In this document: positions 1 to 8,055 of the stretch, piece by piece
How the letters are laid out: every line of letters starts with the position of its first letter
Numbering within the stretch: position 1 is the stretch's first letter
NCBI GenBank assembly: GCA_018242645.1
Contig: JAFEBN010000005.1
Location: 1 to 44,633, forward strand
Origin: Planctomycetota bacterium
GTDB lineage: Bacteria; Planctomycetota; Phycisphaerae; Phycisphaerales; UBA1924
Direction: 5' to 3'
DNA: 44,633 nt
Position numbers and translations under genes: made by a program
The notes under the pieces: model-generated
What the model was told of the DNA's origin: nothing
Seen by the model: only the letters and a program-made list of their open reading frames with translations
The model's database searches: none

Positions 1-518
1 GCCCCGTCCATTGGCGTCGCGGGGTGACCCCCGCGCGGTCCGCCGGGACGATATGGGCGACGCCCGCGTTCTGCCGCCGCGCCGGCCGGTTGCGGGCAGG
101 CAGAGGATTCTCACGCCGACGAGCGGCTGAGACCGGATCTCGACATCGGGGTGGGTCTAATTGCCGGGTGTGCCGGGGCCGAGTCTCAAAGTCGCACGTT
201 TTCCCTCCCCTGCCCCCGCCCCGGAGCCCCGACGATCGAGGGATGCCGAACCTCGTGCGTCGCCTGTTTGATGTCCTTGCCAGATCTTCTCGGGCCGAGC
301 GTCTGATCCGTCTGGCCAAACCCCTTGGCTCGGCATTCAAGTTACCGGTTTCGATCGTCAGTCCGCGGACATACCCTCGGTGGACCCGGGATGCCGGCAA
401 ACGCCGGCCCAGTTAGAAGACCGAGCGGCCACGAGTTCTCCAAGTTGGTCCGTTGGCGCCGCGCAAGAGTTGCGAGAAGGGTCAGATCCGTCTCGGCGTA
501 CGATTCGCTGAAGCGGCG
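1..518. other. Intergenic / no gene recognised
   Basis: I see no convincing gene here. Open frames on either strand are Arg/Pro-rich and unlike any family I know. The sequence is GC-rich with a cytosine-rich tract near 200-230. It must hold the upstream control region of the kinase gene at 519. A TACGAT hexamer at 499-504 could be a -10 element, but no -35 is obvious. Confidence 0.5.
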
Positions 519-1709
519 ATGAGAACCGAATCCCACCAATCTGACCTCCCTGAGCATGAGCTCGTGGCAGTTACCGAGCTTGGCGAACGAGTGAAGGAGC
601 TGCAGTGCCTCTACAAGGTCGCGGCGGTCTTCGCCGAGAGGCGGGGGTCGTTGCATGAGTGCCTGACTCGCGTCGTTTCGGTGCTCCCTGCGGCCTGTCG
701 GTTCCCTGATCGGGCCTGGGCGAATATCCGGTTGGATGGAGTCGAAGTCACGACGACCACCGAGCGGCCCAGGTTCAGTGCCGCGCGCATCCGCGCACCG
801 CTTCGCGTCGCTGACAAGGAGCGCGGCGAGGTGTTGCTCGCCTACTTGAGCGCGCCGGGTATCCCGGGCGGTCCCGACGCCGGGGATGCGGGAAAGGCGG
901 AGCTATTCCTCGCGGAAGAACGGTCGTTGCTCGACGCCGTTTCACGCCAGATCGGCGTGTTTGTGGCGAGCGTCGAGGCCGAGCAGCGCCGCGTCGACAT
1001 GGAAGCGAGCCTGCGACACGCCGATCGGCTCGCGACGATCGGCCAGCTCGCCGCGGGGGTCGCGCACGAGCTCAACGAGCCGCTCGGGAACGTGCTGGGA
1101 TTCGCGCAGCTGGCTCTCAAGGCCGCCGATGTGCCGGTGCAGGTCCGCACCGATCTGGGGCGGATCGCGGAAGCGGCGCTCCGCGGGCGTGAGATCATCC
1201 GCAAGCTGCTGGTGTTCGCTCGCCAGGCGCCGGCCTCCAAGCAGCCGACGGCGATCAACACGGTCGTTGAGGAGGCCATGTTCCTGCTCGAGGCCGGGTG
1301 CGAGAACCCGAGTGTCCGCTTCGTGCGCGAGTTGGGGGCGGGGTTGCCGAGTATCGCGGCCGACCCAGTGCAGGTCCGCCAAGTGGTGACCAACCTGGTC
1401 ATCAACGCGATGCAGGCGATCTCCGGGGCGGGCACGATTACGGTGCGCACCGCCGTCGTGGACGGTGCCGTTGTTCTCAGCGTCGCGGACACCGGCTCGG
1501 GCATGACGCCGGAGGTTCTTCGCCGCGTGTTCGACCCGTTCTTCACCACGAAGGATGTGGGACTGGGGACGGGGCTGGGACTGGCGGTCGTGCAGGGCAT
1601 CGTCGCCGGGCACGGCGGGAGCATCGAGGTGGAGTCGGAGCCCGCGCGCGGGAGCGTCTTCCGCGTGCGGCTGGCCGTCCACGCGGCGGAATCCGCTCGA
1701 ATACGCTGA
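519..1709 (+). CDS. Sensor histidine kinase (NtrB-like, cytoplasmic)
   Basis: Autophosphorylating sensor kinase of 396 residues, the probable partner of the sigma-54 activator that starts on the very next base. Residues about 20-155 look like a GAF-type sensor domain and no membrane segment is visible, so the signal is probably cytoplasmic. The dimerisation/phosphoacceptor domain has His183 in VAHELNEPLG. The ATPase domain shows the N box (NLVINAMQ, about 292-299), the G1 box DTGSGM (324-329) and a G2 box GLGTGLGLAVV. I chose the ATG at 519; a TTG 66 bases upstream would add an unconvincing N-terminus. The ligand is unknown. Pairing with an NtrC-type regulator and the nearby glutamate dehydrogenase suggest nitrogen or energy control, which is inference. 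Confidence 0.9.
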   Translation: MRTESHQSDLPEHELVAVTELGERVKELQCLYKVAAVFAERRGSLHECLTRVVSVLPAACRFPDRAWANIRLDGVEVTTTTERPRFSAARIRAPLRVADKERGEVLLAYLSAPGIPGGPDAGDAGKAELFLAEERSLLDAVSRQIGVFVASVEAEQRRVDMEASLRHADRLATIGQLAAGVAHELNEPLGNVLGFAQLALKAADVPVQVRTDLGRIAEAALRGREIIRKLLVFARQAPASKQPTAINTVVEEAMFLLEAGCENPSVRFVRELGAGLPSIAADPVQVRQVVTNLVINAMQAISGAGTITVRTAVVDGAVVLSVADTGSGMTPEVLRRVFDPFFTTKDVGLGTGLGLAVVQGIVAGHGGSIEVESEPARGSVFRVRLAVHAAESARIR

Positions 1710-3131
1710 ATGGACGTGATGATCGACGCCGCCCGCATCCTCATCGTTGACGATTCACCAGCGACCCGCGAGGTGCTGCAGCGCAACCTGTGCGCCGAGG
1801 GGCATGAGGTGGTTTCGGCCGCGAACGTCGCGGCAGCGATGGCGATCCTGAGCCAGGGGCCGGTCGACCTGGTCATCACCGACCTGCGGATGCCCGGCGC
1901 CGACGGCATGGAGCTTGTCCGCCACATCCGCGACCACCACCGAGGCACCGGCGTCATCATGGTCACCGGGTTCGCGACCGTCGGCGGCGCGGTCTGCGCG
2001 ATGCGGGAGGGCGTGGACGACTACCTGCCCAAGCCCTTCTCCGATGAGGAACTGCGGCACGCTGTCGCCGCCGCGCTCGACAAGGTGCGCCAACGGCGGG
2101 AGATCGAGGCACCGGGACCGGTCGAGGCCCCCGACGGCCTCATCGGCGCTTCCGCCGCGATGCAGCGCGTGTATCGCCTCATCGCCCGGGCCGCGAGCGC
2201 GAGCGTCCCCGTGCTCATCACCGGCGAGAGCGGGACGGGCAAGGAACTGGTGGCGCGGGCGATCCACTACCGCGGCCCGCGCGCCTCCGCGCCTTTCCTC
2301 GCGGTCAACTGCGCCGCGATCCCCGAGACGCTCATCGAGAGCGAACTGTTCGGGCACGCGAAGGGTTCGTTCACGGGCGCCACCGCGGCGCGGCAGGGCT
2401 TCTTTGTCGCCGCCGACGGCGGGACGCTCTTTCTCGACGAGGTCGCCGAACTCTCGCCGATCGCGCAGGCCAAACTCCTGCGCGTGCTGCAAGAGCAAAC
2501 GGTGCAGGCGGTTGGGTCGGACCAGCCCCGCACCGTCGATGTCCGCGTGATCGCCGCGACCAACAAGGATCTTGAGGGTCTTGCCCGCGAGGGAGGGGGG
2601 CGGGAAGGGGGGGGAAAGTTCCGCGAGGACCTGTTCTTCCGGCTGCACGTGCTGCCGATCGAGGTGCCGCCGTTGCGCGAGCGCGAGGGTGATGTGGTGC
2701 CGCTGCTCCGGCACTTCCTGGCGGCCGCGGCGGAGCAGAGTTCAACGCCCGTGCCCCACGTCACGGACGGCGCTGTGGAGGCGCTGCGGCGCTATTCCTG
2801 GCCCGGCAACGTGCGCGAACTGCAGAACCTCACCCAGCGGCTGGTGATCTTCGCGGATGCGGGGGTGATCGACACGGTGGACCTGCCGACGGTGATACGG
2901 TATGTCGCTCAGGCGCCGGACACACAGAGCGAACCGCCGGGCTGGGGGCACCGCACGCTCCGCGAGGTCGAACTGGCCCACATCCGCGCGGTGCTCGAGA
3001 GCGTGGGCGGGAACAAGACCAGGGCAGCGGCGATCCTCGGCATTGACCGCAAGTCGCTGCGGGAGAAACTCAACGCGGCGGAATCGGCTCGGGCGCATCG
3101 GGGCGATGGGCAGTCCGGCGCGGACGTTTGA
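1710..3131 (+). CDS. Sigma-54-dependent response regulator (NtrC family)
   Basis: Enhancer-binding activator of 473 residues. The receiver domain (about 9-125) has acidic DD at 14-15, phosphoacceptor Asp58 (TDLRMPG) and Lys108. The AAA+ domain shows Walker A GESGTGKE (172-179), a sigma-54 contact loop reading GSFTGA (219-224, usually GAFTGA) and Walker B around 240-244 (LFLDE). A Fis-type helix-turn-helix lies at the C-terminus (about 435-465, GGNKTRAAAILGIDRKSLREKL). The start ATG directly follows the kinase stop, so the two are co-translated. A Gly/Glu/Arg repeat near residues 291-303, encoded by a G-rich tract at about 2580-2618, is an insertion relative to the usual family sequence. A sigma-54 promoter in front of the glutamate dehydrogenase gene at 4284 is a plausible local target. 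Confidence 0.93.
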   Translation: MDVMIDAARILIVDDSPATREVLQRNLCAEGHEVVSAANVAAAMAILSQGPVDLVITDLRMPGADGMELVRHIRDHHRGTGVIMVTGFATVGGAVCAMREGVDDYLPKPFSDEELRHAVAAALDKVRQRREIEAPGPVEAPDGLIGASAAMQRVYRLIARAASASVPVLITGESGTGKELVARAIHYRGPRASAPFLAVNCAAIPETLIESELFGHAKGSFTGATAARQGFFVAADGGTLFLDEVAELSPIAQAKLLRVLQEQTVQAVGSDQPRTVDVRVIAATNKDLEGLAREGGGREGGGKFREDLFFRLHVLPIEVPPLREREGDVVPLLRHFLAAAAEQSSTPVPHVTDGAVEALRRYSWPGNVRELQNLTQRLVIFADAGVIDTVDLPTVIRYVAQAPDTQSEPPGWGHRTLREVELAHIRAVLESVGGNKTRAAAILGIDRKSLREKLNAAESARAHRGDGQSGADV

Positions 3132-3154
3132 CCGGCGCCCGCCGCGCCCCCCCC

Positions 3155-3169
3155 CCGCGCTCCGCGCGG
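3155..3169. terminator. Hairpin between convergent genes
   Basis: A perfect 6-bp GC stem (CCGCGC/GCGCGG) with a TCC loop sits between the convergent stops of the response regulator (3131) and the UbiA-like gene (3180). No T-tract follows, so it is at best a weak bidirectional terminator. Confidence 0.4.
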
Positions 3170-3179
3170 CAGGCCGGGC

Positions 3180-4106
3180 TCATGCCGGCAGCGTCAGTAC
3201 CGCCCACACGCACGCGGCCTCCACGCCGAAGCGGGCATCCACGAGGTCGCGGATCTTCGCGGGCCGCCACCAGCGCAGGGCGATCGTCCCCGCGGCCGAG
3301 GCAATCGCCCAGGCCGCGCGGCCCGCGAAGGGTCCGACGGGCCAGAGCAGGAGCGAGGCCGCGAGCGCGAGGCGCAGCCACATAGCGATGTCCCATGCCC
3401 GCGCACCGCCGAAGCGCGCCGGCAGCGTCCGCGTGCCGTGGGCGCGGTCGGAATCCTCATCGTCGATGTCGCAGAGCACCGCATCGGCGTAGATGCGGAG
3501 CGTGAGGTACGCGAAGGCCAGCGCGAGCAGGAGCGGCGGGCGCGGGAGGCGCGAGAAGACATCCGAGATTGACGCCGCGTCGTACCCGCCGGTGCCGACG
3601 CCATCCCGCCGCGCCGCCGCTATGCAGACGATCAGCACCGCGAAGCCCGCGATCCCCGCGCCGACAAACAGGTTCTTGACGACGAAGCGGTCCTTCACGC
3701 GCGCCCCCCCACCCGCCGTGCGGGGCCGCCCCGCGTAGAGCAGCACGCCCGCGATAGTGGCAAACGTCCCCGCCGCGGCGATGGGGTGGGTGGGATGGAT
3801 CATCCACCCGCTCACGAGCGACACGACGCCCGCGCCCGCCATGAGCAGCCGGGCGGCGCGGCGGTGGGTGAACAGGAACGCGAAGCGGTCGGGGTGGGCC
3901 TGGCGGTCGGCGGGGTCCAGCCACGCATCGCGGAGTTTCACGCGGTCGAGCAGGTACGCGAGCAGGGCCGTGCTCCAGGCATAGAGCAGGACAACCGGCG
4001 TGAGCGCGCCCTGCGTGCCCGTGAGTTGCGCTGCGCACACTACCGCGGCCGCGACGTACACGGCGGCGAACAAGGCGAGGTGTGCGAGCGGTTGGATCAT
4101 GCGCAT
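3180..4106 (-). CDS. UbiA-superfamily membrane protein
   Basis: Polytopic membrane protein of about 308 residues, probably of the UbiA prenyltransferase superfamily, whose members move prenyl chains onto aromatic acceptors in the membrane. Several hydrophobic helices alternate with charged loops. The second Asp-rich motif is recognisable as DAVLCDIDDEDSD (about 208-220) followed by GTRTLP, close to the family pattern. The first is degenerate (LLDRVKLRDAWLD, about 52-64). The acceptor cannot be deduced. I placed the start at the ATG at 4106, with a second in-frame ATG at 4100; the frame stays open further upstream but that sequence looks non-coding. It is transcribed away from the glutamate dehydrogenase gene and convergent with the two-component pair. 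A non-catalytic homologue remains possible. Confidence 0.75.
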   Translation of the reverse strand: MRMIQPLAHLALFAAVYVAAAVVCAAQLTGTQGALTPVVLLYAWSTALLAYLLDRVKLRDAWLDPADRQAHPDRFAFLFTHRRAARLLMAGAGVVSLVSGWMIHPTHPIAAAGTFATIAGVLLYAGRPRTAGGGARVKDRFVVKNLFVGAGIAGFAVLIVCIAAARRDGVGTGGYDAASISDVFSRLPRPPLLLALAFAYLTLRIYADAVLCDIDDEDSDRAHGTRTLPARFGGARAWDIAMWLRLALAASLLLWPVGPFAGRAAWAIASAAGTIALRWWRPAKIRDLVDARFGVEAACVWAVLTLPA

Positions 4107-4283
4107 GTCCACCAGGCGGCGCCCGACCCGCCGCTGGAGAGCCACGCAAGCGGCGCTCGCGCGGGCGGCCCTCCGCCGACCAAGCGTACGTCCCGCGCGG
4201 GGTGAAACACCCCGCCGGTTCGTTCCTCTCCGCGCCGCTAGGGCCATCAACCGCGTTCCCGGCGCGCCGCACGCGGAACGGAG

Positions 4284-4301
4284 TTGGCACGCGGGTTGCC
4301 A
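4284..4301 (+). promoter_or_regulatory. Sigma-54 (-24/-12) promoter for glutamate dehydrogenase
   Basis: The sequence TTGGCACG-CGGG-TTGCCA matches the sigma-54 consensus TGGCACG-N4-TTGC closely. The invariant GG (4286-4287) and GC (4298-4299) are separated by exactly 10 bp, which is the diagnostic spacing. The predicted transcript start is about 4311, some 28 bases before the ATG at 4339. A sigma-54 activator is encoded at 1710-3131. Confidence 0.8.
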
Positions 4302-4338
4302 TACCCCCGGTGTCCTCTCAACCCGGAGAAGCATCACC

Positions 4339-5685
4339 ATGTCCAGCGCCACCATCGCCGCCCCGTCCAAGCCCCAGCAGTCCGTGCCCGCCACGAACGG
4401 CTCCACGCCGGCGCACAACGCCGAACACCCCAAACTCTTCCAGCGCGTGCGCGAACAGATGGACCGCGCCGCCGAGGCCGCGGGCCTGGCCCCGGAGGTC
4501 CGGAAGATCCTGTCGTCGCCCGCGTGCGAGGTGGCCGTGAACTTCCCGGTGAAGATGGACGACGGGCGGGTCGAGATGTTCTCCGGGTATCGCGTGCAGC
4601 ACAACAACGTGCTGGGGCCGTTCAAGGGCGGCATCCGGTATCACCCGGACGTGAGCCTTGACGAGGTGCGCGCGCTCGCGGCCTGGATGACGATCAAGTG
4701 CGCCCTGGTGGACATCCCCTTCGGCGGGGGCAAGGGCGGCGTCCAGGTCGATCCCGCGACGCTCAGCCGGCGCGAGGTCGAGCGGATGACGCGGCGGTTC
4801 GTCTACGCGCTGGGCGCGAACATCGGCCCGGGGTACGATGTGCCCGCGCCGGATGTCAACACCGACGCCCGAACGATGGCGTGGATCGTCGATACATACG
4901 CCGCCACGCTGCCGCCGCAGGAGCGTTACCGCGCTCTGGCGGTGGTCACCGGCAAGCCGGTCAGCGCGGGCGGGTCTGTGGGGCGCGAGAAGGCGACCGG
5001 GCAGGGCGTGGTCGATCTCATCGGGATGTGGGCGGTGGACCGCCACTGCAAACTCACCGACCTCTCGTACACGGTGCAGGGCTTCGGCAAGGTTGGCTCG
5101 TGGGCGGCCCGCATCCTGAAGGACAAGGGCGCGAAGTTGATGGCCGCGCAGGATGTGACCGGGGCGATCAGGGCTCCCACCGCCGCCGGGCTGGACGCCG
5201 ATGCGCTCGCCGAGCATGTCAAGAAGAAGGGCGGCGTCGCGGGCTTCCCCGGCGCGGAGACGATCTCGCTCGAAGCGTTCTTCGGCGTCAAGGCGGATGT
5301 GTTCATCCCCGCCGCGCTGGAGAACCAGGTGACGGGCCAGTCGGCGCGGCAACTGAACGTGCGGCTGGTCGCCGAGGGGGCGAACGGCCCGACGACGCCC
5401 GAGGGCGACGCCGTCCTTCGCGAGCGCGGCATCGACGTGCTGCCGGATGTGCTGTGCAACGCGGGCGGCGTGATCGTGTCGTACTTCGAGTGGCTCCAGA
5501 ACCGCGGCGGCGCGGCGTGGAACGCGGCGGAGGTGGACCAGCGGTTGCGGGAGATCCTGGAGCACGCGTACGCCCGCGTGAAGGGAATGGTCGCTGAGAA
5601 GTCGCTGGACTGGCGCACCGCCGCGTACGCCGTGGCGCTGCGGCGGATCGAGCAGGTGTACGCCGAGCGCGGCATTTTCCCGTAA
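4339..5685 (+). CDS. gdhA: Glutamate dehydrogenase (Glu/Leu/Phe/Val dehydrogenase family)
   Basis: Hexameric-type glutamate dehydrogenase of 448 residues, interconverting glutamate and 2-oxoglutarate plus ammonium. Conserved lysines lie at 96 (GPFKGGIRYHP), 120 (TIKCALVD) and 132 (PFGGGKGG). Their spacing of 24 and 12 equals that of the substrate and catalytic lysines of the Clostridium symbiosum enzyme. The nucleotide-binding fold has GFGKVGSWAA (about 246-255). The N-terminal 30 residues are a Pro/Ala-rich extension. I chose the ATG at 4339 because a GGAGAAG ribosome site lies just upstream; the frame is open further back but that part overlaps the promoter region. Cofactor preference cannot be assigned by eye. 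A sigma-54 promoter in front points to nitrogen-responsive expression. Confidence 0.95.
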   Translation: MSSATIAAPSKPQQSVPATNGSTPAHNAEHPKLFQRVREQMDRAAEAAGLAPEVRKILSSPACEVAVNFPVKMDDGRVEMFSGYRVQHNNVLGPFKGGIRYHPDVSLDEVRALAAWMTIKCALVDIPFGGGKGGVQVDPATLSRREVERMTRRFVYALGANIGPGYDVPAPDVNTDARTMAWIVDTYAATLPPQERYRALAVVTGKPVSAGGSVGREKATGQGVVDLIGMWAVDRHCKLTDLSYTVQGFGKVGSWAARILKDKGAKLMAAQDVTGAIRAPTAAGLDADALAEHVKKKGGVAGFPGAETISLEAFFGVKADVFIPAALENQVTGQSARQLNVRLVAEGANGPTTPEGDAVLRERGIDVLPDVLCNAGGVIVSYFEWLQNRGGAAWNAAEVDQRLREILEHAYARVKGMVAEKSLDWRTAAYAVALRRIEQVYAERGIFP

Positions 5686-5736
5686 GCGTTGATGAACCCG
5701 ACCTTGAACACTCCCTCCGAGCACCAAGAGCACCCC

Positions 5737-6159
5737 ATGAACAACCGCACCATCCACGTTACGCACCAGGACATGGAGCGCCTGCGAGCCCTGATCGTGT
5801 CCTCCGGCGACCCCACCATCGGCGATGACCGCGACCGACCGTACCTAACCACGCTCGCGGCCGAACTCGACCGCGCGGTCGTCGTCGGCCCCGACGAGGT
5901 GCCGCCCGACGTGGTCACGATGAACTCGCGCATCCGCCTGCGGGACGGGCGGCGGACGTGGACCATGACGCTGGTCTTCCCCGAGAAGGCCGACCCGGAA
6001 GAGGACCGCATCTCCGTGCTCGCACCCCTGGGCGCGGCGATCCTGGGGTGCCGCGTGGGACAGCCCGTGACCTTCCGCGTCCCCGGCGGCGCGGAGCGCT
6101 CGTGCGACATCCTGAGCGTGCTCTACCAGCCGGAGGCGGCGGGCGACCTGCACCTGTAG
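5737..6159 (+). CDS. Rnk-like protein (GreA/GreB C-terminal fold), copy 1
   Basis: Protein of about 140 residues resembling Rnk, the regulator of nucleoside diphosphate kinase. Rnk is a relative of the GreA/GreB transcript-cleavage factors that binds RNA polymerase. An N-terminal helical part (1-55) precedes a FKBP-like C-terminal domain containing VPPDVVTMNSRIRLRD and ISVLAPLGAAILGCRVGQPVTF, which match the family. The start is the ATG at 5737, behind a weak CAAGAG site; TTG at 5689 and ATG at 5692 are alternatives that add a 16-residue tail. It follows glutamate dehydrogenase closely and is followed by a second copy. Whether it modulates NDP kinase or polymerase here is unknown. Confidence 0.85.
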   Translation: MNNRTIHVTHQDMERLRALIVSSGDPTIGDDRDRPYLTTLAAELDRAVVVGPDEVPPDVVTMNSRIRLRDGRRTWTMTLVFPEKADPEEDRISVLAPLGAAILGCRVGQPVTFRVPGGAERSCDILSVLYQPEAAGDLHL

Positions 6160-6222
6160 CGGCTCGCGGCGGTGTTTGAACCCGTTTCATCTTTCGCGTG
6201 CCGCGCACGCAAGGAGTGCCCC

Positions 6223-6612
6223 ATGACCACCCAACCGATCGTCAACTCCCTGGACTTCGCCCGGCTTCAGCCGCTGCTCACGGGCGCATTTATGGACGCT
6301 GCGGTGCTGCGTCTCCGCGCGTTCCTCGACCAAGCCCGGAAGGTCGCGCCGCGCCGGGTGCCGCCCGATGTGGTCACGATGAACACGCGGGTGCTGGTGC
6401 GCCACCCCGGCGATGAAGAACCCGAAACGTACGAACTAACCTACCCGGATTCTGAGTCTGGCGGGCTGTCCGTTCTCTCGCCGCTCGGGGCGGCGCTGCT
6501 GGGCGCTCGCGAAGGCGCCAGCGTCGAGTGCGCGGGCGGGCGTGTGTCGCGGCGCGTGACCGTCGAGCGGATCGAGTACCAGCCCGAACGTGAGCATCAC
6601 TTCGATCGGTGA
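6223..6612 (+). CDS. Rnk-like protein (GreA/GreB C-terminal fold), copy 2
   Basis: Second Rnk-family protein, 129 residues, in tandem with the copy ending at 6159. Both share a VPPDVVTMN core and an LSPLGAALLG/LAPLGAAILG segment, but otherwise diverge, so this is an old duplication. The N-terminal helical arm is shorter than in copy 1. The start ATG at 6223 is supported by an AAGGAG ribosome site at 6211-6216. An earlier in-frame ATG at 6172 lacks such a site. The likely role is RNA polymerase secondary-channel or nucleotide-pool modulation under stress, inferred from family membership and from the hibernation factor next to it. Confidence 0.85.
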   Translation: MTTQPIVNSLDFARLQPLLTGAFMDAAVLRLRAFLDQARKVAPRRVPPDVVTMNTRVLVRHPGDEEPETYELTYPDSESGGLSVLSPLGAALLGAREGASVECAGGRVSRRVTVERIEYQPEREHHFDR

Positions 6613-6642
6613 ACCCAGATCATCCCCATGAGGAGGCATCAC

Positions 6643-7044
6643 ATGCCCCCGAGAGCCGTCGACCTGCCCATCCACATCAAGCCCGGCAACCTCCAGACTA
6701 GCGCCGCGATCGAGGCGTGGGTTCGCCGCAAGCTCGTCGGCGTGTTCCGGCGTTACGGAGCCAAGATGACAGCCATCGAGGTCCACTTCGAGGATGTCAA
6801 CGGGACCAAGCACGGCGACAACGATGCCCGCTGCGTGATGGAAGCCCGCGTCAACGGCCGCGAACCCGTCGCGGTCAGAGCCCGCGCCGATGATCTTTAT
6901 GCCGCCATCGACGCCGCGGCCCGGAAGCTCGATGCGGCCATCCGCAGAGTCGTCGAGCGCATCGATACACAGGCGCGTCGGCGATTTCGGCAGCACCGGG
7001 CGGGGGATGTTGGTCGCCGGCGATCCCCGGCGAAAGACGCGTAA
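6643..7044 (+). CDS. hpf: Ribosome hibernation promoting factor HPF/RaiA
   Basis: Small ribosome-binding protein of 133 residues of the S30AE/RaiA family, which occupies the decoding centre and inactivates ribosomes during starvation. The beta-alpha-beta-beta-beta-alpha fold is recognisable: PIHIKPGNLQTSAAIEAWVRRKL, then AIEVHFEDVNG, then DNDARCVMEARVNGREPVAV and the helix DDLYAAIDAAARKLDAAIRRVV. It is the short form, with a basic tail rather than a dimerisation domain. I chose the ATG at 6643 because an AGGAGG site at 6631-6636 precedes it at good distance; the ATG at 6628 overlaps that site. It lies in the stress block with two Rnk-like genes and a Usp gene. Confidence 0.9.
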   Translation: MPPRAVDLPIHIKPGNLQTSAAIEAWVRRKLVGVFRRYGAKMTAIEVHFEDVNGTKHGDNDARCVMEARVNGREPVAVRARADDLYAAIDAAARKLDAAIRRVVERIDTQARRRFRQHRAGDVGRRRSPAKDA

Positions 7045-7095
7045 GCCGCGGAGTCCGTGCGTCCGCTGTATACGCCTGACCTTGGAGCGAATCAG

Positions 7096-8010
7096 ATGAG
7101 CAATCTCAAGTCGATCCTCGTCGCCGTGGACTTCTCGCCCTGTTCCATCGCGGCATTCAGAGTGGCGGCGCGTTTCGCGGAGTGCAACCGTGCCTCATTG
7201 CGCGCCGTGCATGCCGTGGCACTCCCGTCCTATGTACCGGCGCCGCACCCGCTATTCCCGTTTCCGCTACCCACTCAGGCGGACTTTGTCGCGGATGCGA
7301 CGACCGCGTGGGCTGTGTTCGCGGCAGCCGCGCCAACGCGCACCGATGTGAAGTGCGACATTGAGGTGGGCACTCCCCGCGAGATCATTCTCCAGGCTGC
7401 CGCCCGCGCGGGCGCGGACCTGCTCGTGCTCGGATCGCACAGCGTGCTCGATGCGCACAAGGGCATTGGTCCCACCGCCACATCGTGCATGCAGCGAGCA
7501 AGAATGAACGTGTTGCTGGTCCGAGAGAACCACGCCGGTCCGTTCAGGAGCGTGGTGGCCTGCCTCGATTTCACCGACACCTCCAAACTTGCGTTGCAGC
7601 AGGCGATCAGGGTCGCCGCGCAGGACGGCGCGGCGCTACACGTTCTACATGTGTACGACGACCCCTGGTACGGCCTTGGCCCGCCGGCGGGCGTCAAGGC
7701 GCACATGCCCGATTTCAAGGCGCAGCTCAATCGGGGCGTCGAGGACCGCGTGCGAGAGTTCTGCGCACCCTTCTCGCACGAGCTCAACGCGCTGAAGGCC
7801 GGGTTCCACTGCCTTGAGTCCGAGTGGCGGGGCGGCGGGTACGGCCACGCGATCGTCCGGTTCGTCAAGGAACAGGGATGCGACCTGGCGATCCTAGGGA
7901 CGCGCGATCGGTGGAACATCCGGGATATGGTCTTCGGTTCAACGGCCGAGCGGGTGGTGCGCGGGGCGCCGTGCTCCATCCTCGCCGTCAAACCCGATCT
8001 CACCGCTTGA
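7096..8010 (+). CDS. Tandem universal stress protein
   Basis: Protein of 304 residues with two Usp domains (about 1-145 and 150-304), each an alpha/beta nucleotide-binding fold. Domain 1 starts SNLKSILVAVDFSPCS and carries a degenerate ATP loop (LVLGSHSVLDAHKGIGPTA). Domain 2 starts FRSVVACLDFTDTS and ends with a better motif, AILGTRDRW..FGSTAERVVRGAPCSILAVK. The domain 2 motif suggests ATP binding there, while domain 1 may not bind. The start ATG at 7096 has a TTGGAG site ahead of it; an upstream in-frame GTG-type start at 7057 is less likely. The gene follows the hibernation factor, which fits a survival role under energy limitation. Confidence 0.9.
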   Translation: MSNLKSILVAVDFSPCSIAAFRVAARFAECNRASLRAVHAVALPSYVPAPHPLFPFPLPTQADFVADATTAWAVFAAAAPTRTDVKCDIEVGTPREIILQAAARAGADLLVLGSHSVLDAHKGIGPTATSCMQRARMNVLLVRENHAGPFRSVVACLDFTDTSKLALQQAIRVAAQDGAALHVLHVYDDPWYGLGPPAGVKAHMPDFKAQLNRGVEDRVREFCAPFSHELNALKAGFHCLESEWRGGGYGHAIVRFVKEQGCDLAILGTRDRWNIRDMVFGSTAERVVRGAPCSILAVKPDLTA

Positions 8011-8055
8011 CGGTGGCGATAGAGACAACAACCCAATACTCAATCGGAGCGTTCC

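Noticed and set aside
24..416. 130-codon plus-strand frame at the window start
   Set aside because: Arg/Ala/Pro-rich, no motif and no ribosome site; regarded as non-coding.
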